Shown here: in pieces, positions 1-8,681 of the stretch
Layout: each line of letters begins with the position of its first letter
Position numbering within the stretch: position 1 is the stretch's first letter
NCBI RefSeq assembly: GCF_002901995.1
Contig: NZ_PPQN01000005.1
Location: 1-46,878 of the forward strand
Length of the DNA: 46,878 nucleotides
Reading direction: 5' to 3'
Source of the DNA: Staphylococcus coagulans
GTDB taxonomy: Bacteria; Bacillota; Bacilli; Staphylococcales; Staphylococcaceae
Position numbers and translations under genes: made by a program
Notes under the pieces: model-generated
Database searches by the model: none
What the model was told of the DNA's origin: nothing
Seen by the model: only the letters and a program-made list of their open reading frames with translations

Positions 1-458
1 AGAGACAGGTCCATAAATACATTCAATACCCTTGATTGTTTATACCTGAAATAGTTCATACAGAAGACCCTTTTTATTAAAATTATACTTTAAACTTAAC
101 TTTGCAACAGAACCTAAAAATTCAATTTGATTATCGTCACTTATTATAGACTATTTTTAAAAGTGTAAAAGTCATTGTAATAAAGAACTAATATTTGATT
201 TCAAATCACTTAAAGAAAAGCAACATAACCTTTTCATTAATACTTAATAAATTGTGAACTTCACTGACTCTGTAATGATCAAAAACTATGAGGTTACTAT
301 TCACTAACAGCCAAATAAATATATCCTTCTACATTGAAACTTTCAATAATACTTTACTTTGTTATTTTAGAATGCTCTTTCGCCGTAAAACTTTGAGAGA
401 ACAAGACATCAAGATCTTCTTCTCTCAAAGTTTAGTATTGATATATGATTCTTAATTA
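1..458. other. AT-rich intergenic region without a recognisable gene
   Basis: No convincing reading frame with a ribosome binding site is visible on either strand. The DNA is strongly AT-rich. The only clear structure is the hairpin at 391-430, listed separately. The left neighbour lies outside the window. Confidence 0.6.
391..430 (-). terminator. Hairpin downstream of the YxeA-like gene
   Basis: Inverted arms CTTTGAGAGAA (391-401) and TTCTCTCAAAG (420-430) form an 11-bp stem. It lies about 30 bases past the stop of the leftward gene at 459-806, so it is probably that gene's transcription terminator. The U-tract on the minus strand is weak. Confidence 0.6.
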
Positions 459-806
459 TTATGTAAAAAACACCTTTCCCTTTTCCTTATTGACTTCTCT
501 CTTTTTTTGTAATACGTTTTTTGGAATTTGTGTTTTATCTATAGCTTTTACATCCACAATGACACCTTTTTGATCAGTCAATGTAACCTTAACCCTATTG
601 CCTTCTTGGAGTTTATCTCGTTTTTTATTCAGCTTCATTTGATATCGATTGTCATGTGAATAAAGGCTGGTAGGTTGATTGTTTTGAACGAACTTTCCAT
701 AATAAACTTCTCTTCGGGTAATCATGTCAAAGCTCGTCATCAAATAAATTGAAGCCCCTACTAATAAAAAAGCAAATAAGCCTATGATGCGTCTCTTGTT
801 TTTCAT
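459..806 (-). CDS. Small membrane-anchored protein, YxeA/DUF1093-like
   Basis: A 115-residue protein. Residues about 6-25 form one hydrophobic segment (IIGLFAFLLVGASIYLMTSF) after a basic start (MKNKRR), giving a signal anchor or uncleaved signal peptide. The rest is a small, lysine-rich extracytoplasmic domain. The pattern YYGKFVQ, then YQMKLNKK, then a C-terminal IPKNVLQKK resembles the YxeA (DUF1093) family of small beta-barrel secreted proteins, which have no established biochemical role. It is transcribed leftward, downstream of noc but separated from it by about 100 bases, and ends before a hairpin. The family call rests on pattern similarity only; the gene itself looks real from its start, SD-containing leader and composition. 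Confidence 0.55.
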   Translation of the reverse strand: MKNKRRIIGLFAFLLVGASIYLMTSFDMITRREVYYGKFVQNNQPTSLYSHDNRYQMKLNKKRDKLQEGNRVKVTLTDQKGVIVDVKAIDKTQIPKNVLQKKREVNKEKGKVFFT

Positions 807-909
807 ACATCCTTAAGCGTAAAAAAACTGCATAAGTGACGATTTATCACTTACACAGTTTATAAGATTTTGCTATTTAAAATAAAATGGTTTCATGCAT
901 TAAAAATGA

Positions 910-1758
910 TTATTTTCGATAAAGACGAATTTGAATTTCAACGTAATCATCATGCTCTTTTTCACGTTGTTCATATTTGATACCATTCGCACTGACTTCC
1001 AACAAGCTATCCGCAATAATATCACGTGCGGCTGAAACATCTTGGATAAATTCAGGAGGGGTCGCAACGACTTTCTCTCCTTCATTATCTTTTTCAGCAG
1101 GCATTTTCAACCGATCTTCTGTTTGTTTGACATTTAATTGTTCAGTTAAAATGATATGCAACATTTCTTCTTGTCGTTCAGGTGTTTGTCCTACTAGCGC
1201 TCGCGCGTGACGCTCAGTAATTTGATGTTCCCGTACTGCTTCTAACACGACAGGCGTTAATTTCAATAGGCGCAATTTATTCGCAATGAAACTTTGGCTT
1301 TTTCCAACACTTTTAGCGAGTTCAGCTTGTGTAATACCTTCAAACGCCAACAGTTTTTTATAAGCCTCTGCTTCTTCAATCGCTGATAAATTCTCACGTT
1401 GAATATTTTCTATCAATGCTACGACAGCTGTTTCTTCATCATCTAAATGACGGATTAAAACCTCTGCCTCAGTCATATGATTCATTTGTAACGCACGAAA
1501 ACGACGTTCACCTGCAATGATTTCGTACATATTTTCTTCAATCGGTCTTACTACAATAGGTTGTAACAAGCCATGAGCGTTGATAGATTCAGCTAATTCT
1601 TCAATCCGTGCAGTATCAAACTTTTGACGTGGTTGATAACGGTTCGGAACAATTCGCTCAATTTTAATCGATTCGACACCTTGATTTTCCGCTTCACTGG
1701 CATCTAGTAAGTCGTCTTTATTTTTTAATCCAAACAACTTAGAAAAGGGTTTCTTCAT
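910..1758 (-). CDS. noc: Nucleoid occlusion protein Noc (ParB family)
   Basis: A 282-residue ParB-family DNA-binding protein. It has a short N-terminal amphipathic stretch (MKKPFSKLFGLK) of the type Noc uses to touch the membrane. The ParB N-terminal nucleotide-binding core follows, with GLLQPIVVRP and the GERRFRA motif near residues 77-83. The helix-turn-helix (QAELAKSVGKSQSFIANKL) lies near 140-160. Noc binds dispersed chromosomal sites and prevents FtsZ assembly over the nucleoid; it also influences DnaA activity in S. aureus. The position directly after rsmG matches Noc and not Spo0J/ParB. The start is preceded by AAGGGGAG. It is probably the last gene of the leftward mnmE-mnmG-rsmG-noc cluster. 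Confidence 0.93.
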   Translation of the reverse strand: MKKPFSKLFGLKNKDDLLDASEAENQGVESIKIERIVPNRYQPRQKFDTARIEELAESINAHGLLQPIVVRPIEENMYEIIAGERRFRALQMNHMTEAEVLIRHLDDEETAVVALIENIQRENLSAIEEAEAYKKLLAFEGITQAELAKSVGKSQSFIANKLRLLKLTPVVLEAVREHQITERHARALVGQTPERQEEMLHIILTEQLNVKQTEDRLKMPAEKDNEGEKVVATPPEFIQDVSAARDIIADSLLEVSANGIKYEQREKEHDDYVEIQIRLYRK

Positions 1759-1797
1759 TTTTATTCGCTCCCCTTAATATTCCAAAATACATTTTTG

Positions 1798-2517
1798 TTA
1801 TTCTACAAGTGGTGTTTTATTGGGTGTTCCGGGTTTTCTTGGGTATTTCTTAGGTGTTTGACTCCGCTTTTCAATTGTAATAATTTGACGCTCACCTGCA
1901 TCTTCTGGAAGCGTAAATGTATCGATTTGGCGAATTTTGCCACCTAAGACACCTACTGCAAAGCGCGCTTCATCAAGTTCTTCTTGTCCTTTTGATGATT
2001 TTAAAGCTAAAAAGAGACCTTGCTTTTTCACGAGTGGTATACACAATTCGCTTAATACCGACATTCTCGCAACAGCACGTGCTGTTACGATATCAAAAGA
2101 CGCCCGGTAGTCTTCCTGCTTTCCAAATGTTTCAGCGCGATCATGCACAAATCGGACACCTTCAAGCTCTAACGCATCTGCCAATTGATTTAAAAATTGA
2201 ATCCGCTTATTTAACGAGTCAACAATTGTAACGTGAATTTCTGGAAACATAATTTTTAAAGGAATACTTGGAAACCCTGCACCCGCACCTACATCACACA
2301 AACTTAAAGGTTGATTAAAATCATGGTAAAAACTAGGTGTTACAGAATCATAAAAATGCTTAAGATACACTTCATGTTCCTCTGTAATACTCGTTAAATT
2401 AATTTTCTCATTCCATTCTACAAGCATTTCATAATATTTTTCAAATTGTTGCTTCTGTTTATCAGATAATGTCAATCCGTGTGCACCTAATTGTGTTGCT
2501 AACCATTCTACACTCAT
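1798..2517 (-). CDS. rsmG: 16S rRNA (guanine-N7)-methyltransferase RsmG
   Basis: A 239-residue class I SAM-dependent methyltransferase, formerly GidB, that methylates N7 of G527 (E. coli numbering) in 16S rRNA. The SAM-binding motif I is [15 protein letters not shown] near residue 72. Motif II is [15 protein letters not shown], followed by the TARAVARM region typical of the family. Loss of this enzyme is linked to low-level streptomycin resistance in other bacteria; this copy looks intact. The C-terminus is basic and proline-rich ([16 protein letters not shown]), as in other Firmicutes. Its start codon abuts the mnmG stop codon with no gap, so the two are probably translationally coupled. Confidence 0.95.
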   Translation of the reverse strand: MSVEWLATQLGAHGLTLSDKQKQQFEKYYEMLVEWNEKINLTSITEEHEVYLKHFYDSVTPSFYHDFNQPLSLCDVGAGAGFPSIPLKIMFPEIHVTIVDSLNKRIQFLNQLADALELEGVRFVHDRAETFGKQEDYRASFDIVTARAVARMSVLSELCIPLVKKQGLFLALKSSKGQEELDEARFAVGVLGGKIRQIDTFTLPEDAGERQIITIEKRSQTPKKYPRKPGTPNKTPLVE

Positions 2518-4392
2518 TTATTTCACCCTTTGAATTTTACCTTGTTCTAAGTAGACTAACAATATTGAAATATCTGCTGGGTTAACACCTGAAATACGTG
2601 AGGCTTGCGCGATGTTAAGTGGTTTAACTTGAGCCAATTTTTCACGTGCTTCAGTCGCTAAGCTATCGATTTTACTGTAATCGAGATCTTCTGGAATTTT
2701 CTTTTGTTCCATTCTTTTCACTTTATCTACTTGTTGTAATGATTTATTGATATAACCTTCATATTTTGTTTGAATTTCGACTTGTTCTTCAACATCTGAT
2801 GGTAATTGATGTGTCTCTTCTAAAATTTCAATTATTGTTGCATAAGTCATTTCAGGTCGACGTAACAATTCATTGGCTAGAATTCCATCTTTAAGGCGTG
2901 AGCCCCCTTCTCGCTCAATGATTTGTTGTACGCGTTCACTTGGCTTAATGCGGATTTGAGACAACCGTGTCATTTCATCACTAATTTGTTGACGTTTTTC
3001 ATTGAAACGCGCATAACGCTCTTCTGAGATTAAACCAATTTGATGGCCAATATCTGTAAGACGTAAATCTGCATTATCGTGACGTAGTAATAAACGATAC
3101 TCTGCACGAGAAGTGAGTAATCGATATGGCTCATTTGTACCTTTTGTCACTAAGTCGTCAATTAAAACACCGATATAAGCATCTGAACGTTGTAATATTG
3201 TTTCTTCTTGACCTAATACACGGGCAGCTGCATTGATACCTGCCATTAAGCCTTGCCCAGCCGCTTCTTCATAACCTGATGTCCCATTAATCTGACCTGC
3301 TGTGTAGAGGTTTTTGATCATTTTAGTTTCCAAAGTTGGCCAAAGTTGTGTTGGTACTAATGCATCATATTCAATCGCATAACCTGCGCGCATCATATCT
3401 GCCTTTTCTAAACCAGGAATGGTCGCAAGCATTTGACGTTGAACTGCTTCAGGCATACTTGTTGATAAGCCTTGAACATATACTTCATTTGTATGACGGC
3501 CTTCTGGTTCAAGGAACAATTGATGTCTCGGTTTATCATTAAAACGTACAAATTTATCTTCAATTGATGGACAATAACGTGGACCTGTTCCTTTAATCAT
3601 TCCGGAATACATCGCAGATAAATGAAGGTTGTCATCGATGACTTTGTGTGTTTCACCATTTGTATAAGTCAACCAACAAGGAAGTTGGTCTAAAATATAT
3701 TCAGTTGTTTCATAACTGAAAGCACGACCGACGTCATCACCTGGTTGAATTTCAGTTTTACTATAATCTATCGTTTTCGCATTCACACGTGGCGGTGTAC
3801 CCGTTTTAAAGCGAACAACATCAAAGCCAAGTTCTCTTAAGTGATCTGCAAGGGTAATCGAAGGTAATTGATGGTTTGGACCACTAGAATATTTCAAATT
3901 ACCAAGAATAATCTCACCACGTAAGAAAGTACCTGTTGTTAAAATAACGGCTTTAGCACGGTATTCTGTACCAATATTAGTACGCACACCTTTAACAACG
4001 CCCTCTTCGATGATAAGTTCATCCACCATGCCTTGCATCACTTCTAGATTGTCTTCATCTTCAAGTACACGTTTCATTTCTTGTTGATACATGACTTTAT
4101 CGGCTTGCGCACGTAACGCACGTACTGCAGGCCCTTTTCCTGTATTAAGCATACGCATTTGAATATGCGTTTTATCAATTGTTTTCGCCATTTGGCCACC
4201 TAAAGCGTCGATTTCACGTACAACAATTCCTTTTGCCGGTCCACCAACTGAAGGATTACATGGCATAAAGGCAATATTATCTAAATTGATTGTCAACATG
4301 AGTGTATGCGCACCACGTCTCGCAGATGCAAGACCGGCTTCAATACCAGAATGTCCAGCCCCTACGACAATAACATCAAATGATTTCACCAT
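2518..4392 (-). CDS. mnmG: tRNA uridine-5-carboxymethylaminomethyl modification enzyme MnmG
   Basis: A FAD-dependent protein of 624 residues that, with MnmE, makes the cmnm5 modification at wobble uridine 34 of several tRNAs. The N-terminal dinucleotide-binding fold is [17 protein letters not shown]. Other family signatures are [11 protein letters not shown], the [13 protein letters not shown] block and the C-terminal helical MnmE-binding domain. An in-frame ATG lies five codons upstream, but that ATG overlaps a GGAGGT Shine-Dalgarno; the ATG at 4392 sits at ideal spacing from it, so the shorter start is chosen. mnmE lies 18 bases upstream, giving a two-gene tRNA-modification unit. Confidence 0.96.
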   Translation of the reverse strand: MVKSFDVIVVGAGHSGIEAGLASARRGAHTLMLTINLDNIAFMPCNPSVGGPAKGIVVREIDALGGQMAKTIDKTHIQMRMLNTGKGPAVRALRAQADKVMYQQEMKRVLEDEDNLEVMQGMVDELIIEEGVVKGVRTNIGTEYRAKAVILTTGTFLRGEIILGNLKYSSGPNHQLPSITLADHLRELGFDVVRFKTGTPPRVNAKTIDYSKTEIQPGDDVGRAFSYETTEYILDQLPCWLTYTNGETHKVIDDNLHLSAMYSGMIKGTGPRYCPSIEDKFVRFNDKPRHQLFLEPEGRHTNEVYVQGLSTSMPEAVQRQMLATIPGLEKADMMRAGYAIEYDALVPTQLWPTLETKMIKNLYTAGQINGTSGYEEAAGQGLMAGINAAARVLGQEETILQRSDAYIGVLIDDLVTKGTNEPYRLLTSRAEYRLLLRHDNADLRLTDIGHQIGLISEERYARFNEKRQQISDEMTRLSQIRIKPSERVQQIIEREGGSRLKDGILANELLRRPEMTYATIIEILEETHQLPSDVEEQVEIQTKYEGYINKSLQQVDKVKRMEQKKIPEDLDYSKIDSLATEAREKLAQVKPLNIAQASRISGVNPADISILLVYLEQGKIQRVK

Positions 4393-4410
4393 TTTATTAA
4401 CCTCCATTTA

Positions 4411-5793
4411 TTATTTTCCGAGACAGAATTGACTAAATAATTGATCAATCAATTCCTCACTTGCAGATTCACCAATAATTTCACCTAAAAGTTCCCATGT
4501 CCGTGTTAAATCGATTTGAATCATATCCATAGGAATCCCCATTTCAGCTGCATCTATCGCATCTTGAATCGTCTTTTTCGCTTGTTTCAGTAATGAAATA
4601 TGGCGTGAGTTTGAAACATAAGTCATATCTTGACTTTGAACCTCTCCACCAAAAAACAAATCACGTATTTGAATTTCAAGCTCATCAATCCCTTGTTGTT
4701 CGAGCATTGACGTTTCAATAACAGGCATTGAGCCCACCATCGCTTTCACTTCGTCACGGTCTAATCGTGGCGTCAAGTCTGTCTTATTAATAATCACAAT
4801 TGCATCGCTCGTTTTTACAACTTCATAGAGTTTTCGATCTTCTTCCGTTAAAGGCTCATTATTGTTTAATACAAATAAAATAAGATCTGCTTCACTCAAT
4901 GCTTTACGAGAACGCTCCACCCCTATTCGTTCAACGATATCTTCTGTTTCGCGTATACCTGCTGTATCTACAAGTCTGAGCGGTACGCCTCGTACATTGA
5001 CATATTCTTCTAGAACGTCACGCGTTGTTCCAGCAACTTCTGTCACAATCGCTTTATTATCTTGAATCAAGTTATTTAACATGGATGATTTACCTACATT
5101 AGGCTTACCTACAATGACAGTTGATAAACCTTCACGCATAATTTTACCTTGAACACCTGTATCTAATAATTTTTGAATCTCATTTTTGATTTCTTGCGCG
5201 CGTTCTAACAGTAACTCTGAAGTAGCTTCTTCTACGTCATCATATTCTGGATAATCAATGTTAACCTCTACTTGAGCTAGAACTTCCAAAATGGATTGAC
5301 GTTGCTTTTTAATCAATTCACTTAATCGCCCTTCAATTTGGTTCATTGCGACTTTCGAAGCACGGTCAGTTTTAGAACGTATAAAATCCATTACTGCTTC
5401 AGCTTGTGATAAGTCAATTCTTCCATTTAAGAAGGCACGCTTTGTATATTCACCAGGCTCTGCCATTCTTGCACCGTAAGTCATTGTTAATTCTAACACA
5501 CGATTAATTGTCAAAATGCCACCATGACAGTTAATCTCTACGATGTCTTCACGTGTAAATGTGCGTGGTGCACGCAATACCGAAACCATCACTTCTTCAA
5601 CAACTTCTTGCGTTTCAGGATCAATGATATGTCCATAGTTAATTGTATGCGTAGGTACATCTTTTAATTGTTTTCTTCCTTTATAAAGCTTATCTGCAAT
5701 TTCAACCGCATCTAAACCAGATAAACGTACAATTCCTATCGCGCCCTCGCCCATTGGTGTTGATATACTTGTAATCGTGTCTAATTGTTCCAC
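4411..5793 (-). CDS. mnmE: tRNA modification GTPase MnmE
   Basis: A GTPase of 460 residues and partner of MnmG. The N-terminal formyl-THF-binding domain starts [23 protein letters not shown]. The G domain has G1 GKPNVGKSS, switch [12 protein letters not shown] and NKTD. The extreme C-terminus is FCLGK, whose cysteine is catalytic in the family. The GTG at 5793 is chosen because AGGAGGT (5803-5809) lies 9 bases upstream; a frame extension to TTG at 5817 would run through this SD. A 250-base gap with a strong palindrome separates it from rnpA, so it may have its own promoter. Confidence 0.96.
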   Translation of the reverse strand: MEQLDTITSISTPMGEGAIGIVRLSGLDAVEIADKLYKGRKQLKDVPTHTINYGHIIDPETQEVVEEVMVSVLRAPRTFTREDIVEINCHGGILTINRVLELTMTYGARMAEPGEYTKRAFLNGRIDLSQAEAVMDFIRSKTDRASKVAMNQIEGRLSELIKKQRQSILEVLAQVEVNIDYPEYDDVEEATSELLLERAQEIKNEIQKLLDTGVQGKIMREGLSTVIVGKPNVGKSSMLNNLIQDNKAIVTEVAGTTRDVLEEYVNVRGVPLRLVDTAGIRETEDIVERIGVERSRKALSEADLILFVLNNNEPLTEEDRKLYEVVKTSDAIVIINKTDLTPRLDRDEVKAMVGSMPVIETSMLEQQGIDELEIQIRDLFFGGEVQSQDMTYVSNSRHISLLKQAKKTIQDAIDAAEMGIPMDMIQIDLTRTWELLGEIIGESASEELIDQLFSQFCLGK

Positions 5794-5938
5794 AATTGAC
5801 GTACCTCCTTTTGTCAAAATATATCATTATAATATTGTAAAATGTTTCATTCAAAATTGCGAATGCCATGTTTTATTTTCTTTTATTATCTCCTACGTGT
5901 AATACCTATCACGCATTCTTTATATAAATAGAAGAGCA

Positions 5939-5970
5939 TTAAGTCTTAAGTCTAAATGCTAAGACTTAAC
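5939..5970. repeat. Inverted repeat in the mnmE-rnpA gap
   Basis: TTAAGTCTT (5939-5947) faces AAGACTTAA (5961-5969), a 9-bp stem. It is followed by ACCTAATAGA, which recurs after a similar motif at about 22140-22155. It probably belongs to the same intergenic repeat group as the 6013-6054 palindrome. Confidence 0.5.
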
Positions 5971-6012
5971 CTAATAGAAAAGCCTTTATACCAAGGGTTC
6001 TCATATTATAAG

Positions 6013-6054
6013 TTAGACTTCGGTTTGTCTGAAATCATACAAACCGAAGTCTAA
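6013..6054. repeat. Perfect 16-bp palindrome downstream of rnpA
   Basis: The arms at 6013-6028 and 6039-6054 pair perfectly over 16 bp with a 10-base loop; the core is TTAGACTTCGGTTTGT. It lies 4 bases past the rnpA stop. There is no U-tract after it on the minus strand, so it is not a textbook intrinsic terminator. The TTAGACTTCGG core recurs at 22116-22125 and 31092-31102. Confidence 0.75.
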
Positions 6055-6057
6055 AAA

Positions 6058-6405
6058 TTACTTTATTCGCTTGTTAAAGACCTTTGCAATTTTGAGTACA
6101 TGCTCTAAACTTTTCTGAATTTCTTGTGTAGACATCGCTTTGGCAGGAAATCGTGCAATCACAATCATATCGACTGGTAACATATCTGTTTTATGCACTT
6201 TGAAGCATTCTCGAATACTTCTTTTAATACGGTTGCGTGTCACGGCATTACCCAATTTTTTAGATACGCTAATACCTAGCCTAAAGTGCGCTGCTTGTTG
6301 CTGTTCATACGTATACACAACAAACTGGCGATTCGCTACAGATTTACCTTTACGATAGATGGACTGAAAATCAGCATTTTTTTTAATACGGTATGCTTTT
6401 TCCAT
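6058..6405 (-). CDS. rnpA: Ribonuclease P protein component
   Basis: A 115-residue protein subunit of RNase P, which binds the catalytic RNA and the 5' leader of pre-tRNA. The RNR signature is present as TRNRIKRSIRE around residues 58-68. The N-terminal substrate cleft residues (YRIKKNADFQSIYRKGKS) and the basic C-terminus (KIAKVFNKRIK) match the family, whose usual length is 110-120. It lies downstream of rpmH in the same direction, the order found across bacteria. A terminator-like hairpin lies between the two genes, so rnpA expression is probably set below that of rpmH. Confidence 0.96.
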   Translation of the reverse strand: MEKAYRIKKNADFQSIYRKGKSVANRQFVVYTYEQQQAAHFRLGISVSKKLGNAVTRNRIKRSIRECFKVHKTDMLPVDMIVIARFPAKAMSTQEIQKSLEHVLKIAKVFNKRIK

Positions 6406-6456
6406 TAAATATCACTCGTCTTTCTTCTGAATACCTAAGGCAAACAGGCTTGTTCG

Positions 6457-6490
6457 CAAAAAAAAGATCACTGAATGAGTCAGTGATCTT
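6457..6490 (-). terminator. Attenuator-type terminator overlapping the rpmH stop
   Basis: AAGATCACTG (6464-6473) and CAGTGATCTT (6481-6490) form a perfect 10-bp stem. On the minus strand it is followed by a run of U residues (6465 down to 6457). The stem begins inside the rpmH stop codon, so a terminating ribosome could modulate read-through into rnpA. Confidence 0.85.
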
Positions 6491-6626
6491 ATGCTGATAA
6501 AACTTTACGACCTTTACGACGACGACGTGCCAATACTTTACGGCCGTTTTTAGTGCTCATGCGTTTTCTGAAACCATGAACTTTACTATGTTTACGTTTA
6601 TTTGGTTGATAAGTACGTTTTACCAT
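6489..6626 (-). CDS. rpmH: 50S ribosomal protein L34
   Basis: A 45-residue protein. It begins [19 protein letters not shown], continues with [13 protein letters not shown], and ends with an arginine-rich stretch and GRKVLSA. This is the full bacterial L34, a late-assembly component of the large ribosomal subunit. A GGAGG Shine-Dalgarno lies just upstream of the ATG at 6626. It is the first gene of the leftward operon next to oriC, its usual place in Firmicutes. Its stop codon lies within the base of the terminator at 6457-6490. Confidence 0.97.
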
Positions 6627-6860
6627 GCAAAACACCTCCATCTCAATCATTCAATTATCTAATATTCATCATTATAGATAAGTTAATTTCATTTTTATGT
6701 GTTCAAATTGATGTTCTTAAATAAAATGAAATGTCTACATTTCAAGCAACTACTAAAATATAACAAAATCACAACAGTAAATCAAGTGTGTTTTTTCATA
6801 ATTAGATACAGCAGACCTAAAAAAAGTTGTCCACTTATACACAGGGCAAAATAAATAAAC

Positions 6861-7130
6861 TGTGGATAACAATTTATTATTCACAAGTTACACAAAAAGA
6901 TAACAACATATTCACAGCCGTTTGACAGTAATGGTTGTGAAAAAGTATAATTGTGTGGATAAGTGGTTTAAACCCTTATAGTACATAGGTTTTATATTAT
7001 GTATATAGCTTAAAAGAGTTGTGAATAATGTAACGTTTTATGTTGTTCGTCCACAGTTTGTGATTAACTTGTGGATAATTATTAACACCCTGTGATTATC
7101 TTTATTAAATTATGGGGATATTGTGTATAA
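6861..7130. other. oriC: oriC, upstream subregion: DnaA-box cluster
   Basis: Exact DnaA boxes TGTGGATAA occur at 6861-6869, 6954-6962 and 7070-7078. One-mismatch boxes are TTATTCACA at 6877-6885, TGTGAATAA at 7020-7028 and TGTGTATAA at 7122-7130. All lie in the AT-rich 537-base gap between rpmH and dnaA. This is the upstream half of a bipartite Firmicutes origin and also the dnaA control region. Confidence 0.9.
6922..6951 (+). promoter_or_regulatory. dnaA promoter
   Basis: TTGACA at 6922-6927 and TATAAT at 6946-6951 are both consensus sigma-A hexamers with an 18-base spacer. A perfect DnaA box at 6954-6962 covers the expected start point, which would allow DnaA to repress its own gene. It gives a leader of about 205 bases before dnaA. 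Confidence 0.8.
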
Positions 7131-7163
7131 CAAAATTTTTACTTAGGAAGATGGAGTTAAAAA

Positions 7164-8507
7164 ATGTCAGAACAAGAAATTTGGGATAATGTTCTCAACT
7201 TATGCAAAGAAAATGTTACTAATGTTTCATATGACACTTGGCTCAAAGACACAACATTACATGCTCTATCTAATAAAGAAGCTGTCGTTATTGCTGCACA
7301 GCCATTTATTGCAAATTGGCTAACGACCAATTATACAGATCTCGTCAAACAATTTTTAGAAGCTGTAACGGGACACGATATTGAGAACATCAACTTTATT
7401 ACTGAAGAAGATTTAGCAGAGCTCAATATCGCGTCATCCTCTAAAAACTCAGAGCATCATTCGCATGTTGAACCTGTCGTGTCAGGCGAGCAATTTAACA
7501 CAAACAATACATTTGAAACATTTGTCATCGGTCCCGGCAACCGCTTCCCGCATGCTGCGAGCCTTGCTGTTGCGGAATCACCGGCAAATGCCTATAACCC
7601 GCTTTTCATTTATGGTGGTGTAGGTTTAGGAAAAACGCATCTTATGCATGCGATTGGTCATTATGTCCTGGAAAATAATCCTGATGCGAAAGTACTTTAC
7701 ACATCAAGCGAAAAATTTACAAATGAGTTTATTCAATCCATTCGTAACAATGATACAGAGTCATTTCGTGAAAAGTACCGTAATATCGATGTTTTATTAA
7801 TTGATGATATTCAATTTATTCAAAAGAAAGAACAGACACAGGAAGAATTTTTCCATACTTTTAATGACTTGCATCAAAACAAAAAGCAAATTGTCATCTC
7901 CAGTGATCGTCCACCGAAAGAAATTTCTACTTTAGAAGAACGTCTAAAATCCCGATTCCAATGGGGGTTAATCGTTGATATTACACCACCAGATTTTGAG
8001 ACACGGATGGCCATTTTACAAAAGAAAACAGAAGAAGAAAATTTAGATATTCCTATCGAATCTTTAACTTATATCGCAAATCAAATTCAAACGAATATTC
8101 GTGAACTTGAAGGGGCTTTAACCCGTGTACTCGCATATTCAAAATTACAAGGTAAACCGATTACGACCGAATTAACCTCTGATGCTTTAAAGGATATTAT
8201 TCAAGTTACAAAATCTAAAAAAATTACGATTCAAGATATTCAAAAAGTTGTTGGTGAGTATTACGGCGTACGTATTGAAGACTTTGTAGCAAAGAAACGT
8301 ACAAAATCAATTGCCTATCCAAGACAAATCGCGATGTACTTATCGCGAGAGCTAACTGATTTTTCTCTACCAAAAATTGGAGAGGAATTTGGAGGACGCG
8401 ATCATACGACAGTCATTCATGCGCATGATAAAATAAAAAAAGATATCGAAAATGACCCTACATTACGACAAGAAATAGAAGGTATTGAAAAAGAGATCAG
8501 AAGTTGA
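7164..8507 (+). CDS. dnaA: Chromosomal replication initiator protein DnaA
   Basis: A 447-residue AAA+ initiator that binds DnaA boxes and melts the origin. Domain I is at residues 1-80 ([23 protein letters not shown]), followed by a variable linker with an [11 protein letters not shown] stretch. The AAA+ domain starts at [14 protein letters not shown] with Walker [10 protein letters not shown] and Walker [10 protein letters not shown]. Domain IV carries the DNA-binding signature [15 protein letters not shown] near the end. The length matches staphylococcal DnaA (about 450). GGAG lies 7 bases before the ATG. DnaA boxes lie on both sides of the gene, placing it inside the origin. Confidence 0.98.
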   Translation: MSEQEIWDNVLNLCKENVTNVSYDTWLKDTTLHALSNKEAVVIAAQPFIANWLTTNYTDLVKQFLEAVTGHDIENINFITEEDLAELNIASSSKNSEHHSHVEPVVSGEQFNTNNTFETFVIGPGNRFPHAASLAVAESPANAYNPLFIYGGVGLGKTHLMHAIGHYVLENNPDAKVLYTSSEKFTNEFIQSIRNNDTESFREKYRNIDVLLIDDIQFIQKKEQTQEEFFHTFNDLHQNKKQIVISSDRPPKEISTLEERLKSRFQWGLIVDITPPDFETRMAILQKKTEEENLDIPIESLTYIANQIQTNIRELEGALTRVLAYSKLQGKPITTELTSDALKDIIQVTKSKKITIQDIQKVVGEYYGVRIEDFVAKKRTKSIAYPRQIAMYLSRELTDFSLPKIGEEFGGRDHTTVIHAHDKIKKDIENDPTLRQEIEGIEKEIRS

Positions 8508-8509
8508 TT

Positions 8510-8609
8510 TGTGGATAGTGGGCAAAAGTTGTACACATCATACACAACTTATCCACATGTGAATAACCTTTGATATCAATAAATTTTATGAGTTATCCAC
8601 TAATCCACA
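8510..8609. other. oriC: oriC, downstream subregion: DnaA boxes
   Basis: Boxes are TGTGGATAG (8510-8518), the exact TTATCCACA (8549-8557), TGTGAATAA (8558-8566, abutting head to head), TTATCCACT (8593-8601) and TAATCCACA (8601-8609). They lie in the dnaA-dnaN gap, the place of the unwinding half of the origin in Bacillus and Staphylococcus. Confidence 0.9.
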
Positions 8610-8666
8610 GCCCCTATGACTATGATTACGACTTTAAATAATAACTATAACTATTATAAACGACTG
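8610..8666. other. Candidate DNA unwinding element with DnaA-trio-like repeats
   Basis: After the last DnaA box a short GC stretch (GCCCC, 8610-8614) is followed by CTATGACTATGATTACGACT and then pure A/T with few C. The 3-base periodicity (CTA, TGA, CTA, TGA, TTA, CGA) beside a GC spacer resembles the DnaA-trio arrangement of the Firmicutes basal unwinding system. The identification is by pattern only. Confidence 0.65.
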
Positions 8667-8681
8667 AAAGGAGTTTATAGA

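Noticed and set aside
1801..1860. Possible Noc-binding site near TTCCGGGTTTT
   Set aside because: It matches the ATTTCCCGGGAAAT consensus only in the centre.
4393..4407. Upstream ATG for mnmG
   Set aside because: The ATG overlaps the GGAGGT Shine-Dalgarno of the start at 4392; five extra residues do not fit the family start.
7224..7239. Weak parS-like sequence in the dnaA 5' end
   Set aside because: TGTTTCATATGACACT has four mismatches to fixed consensus positions, two of them in the core.
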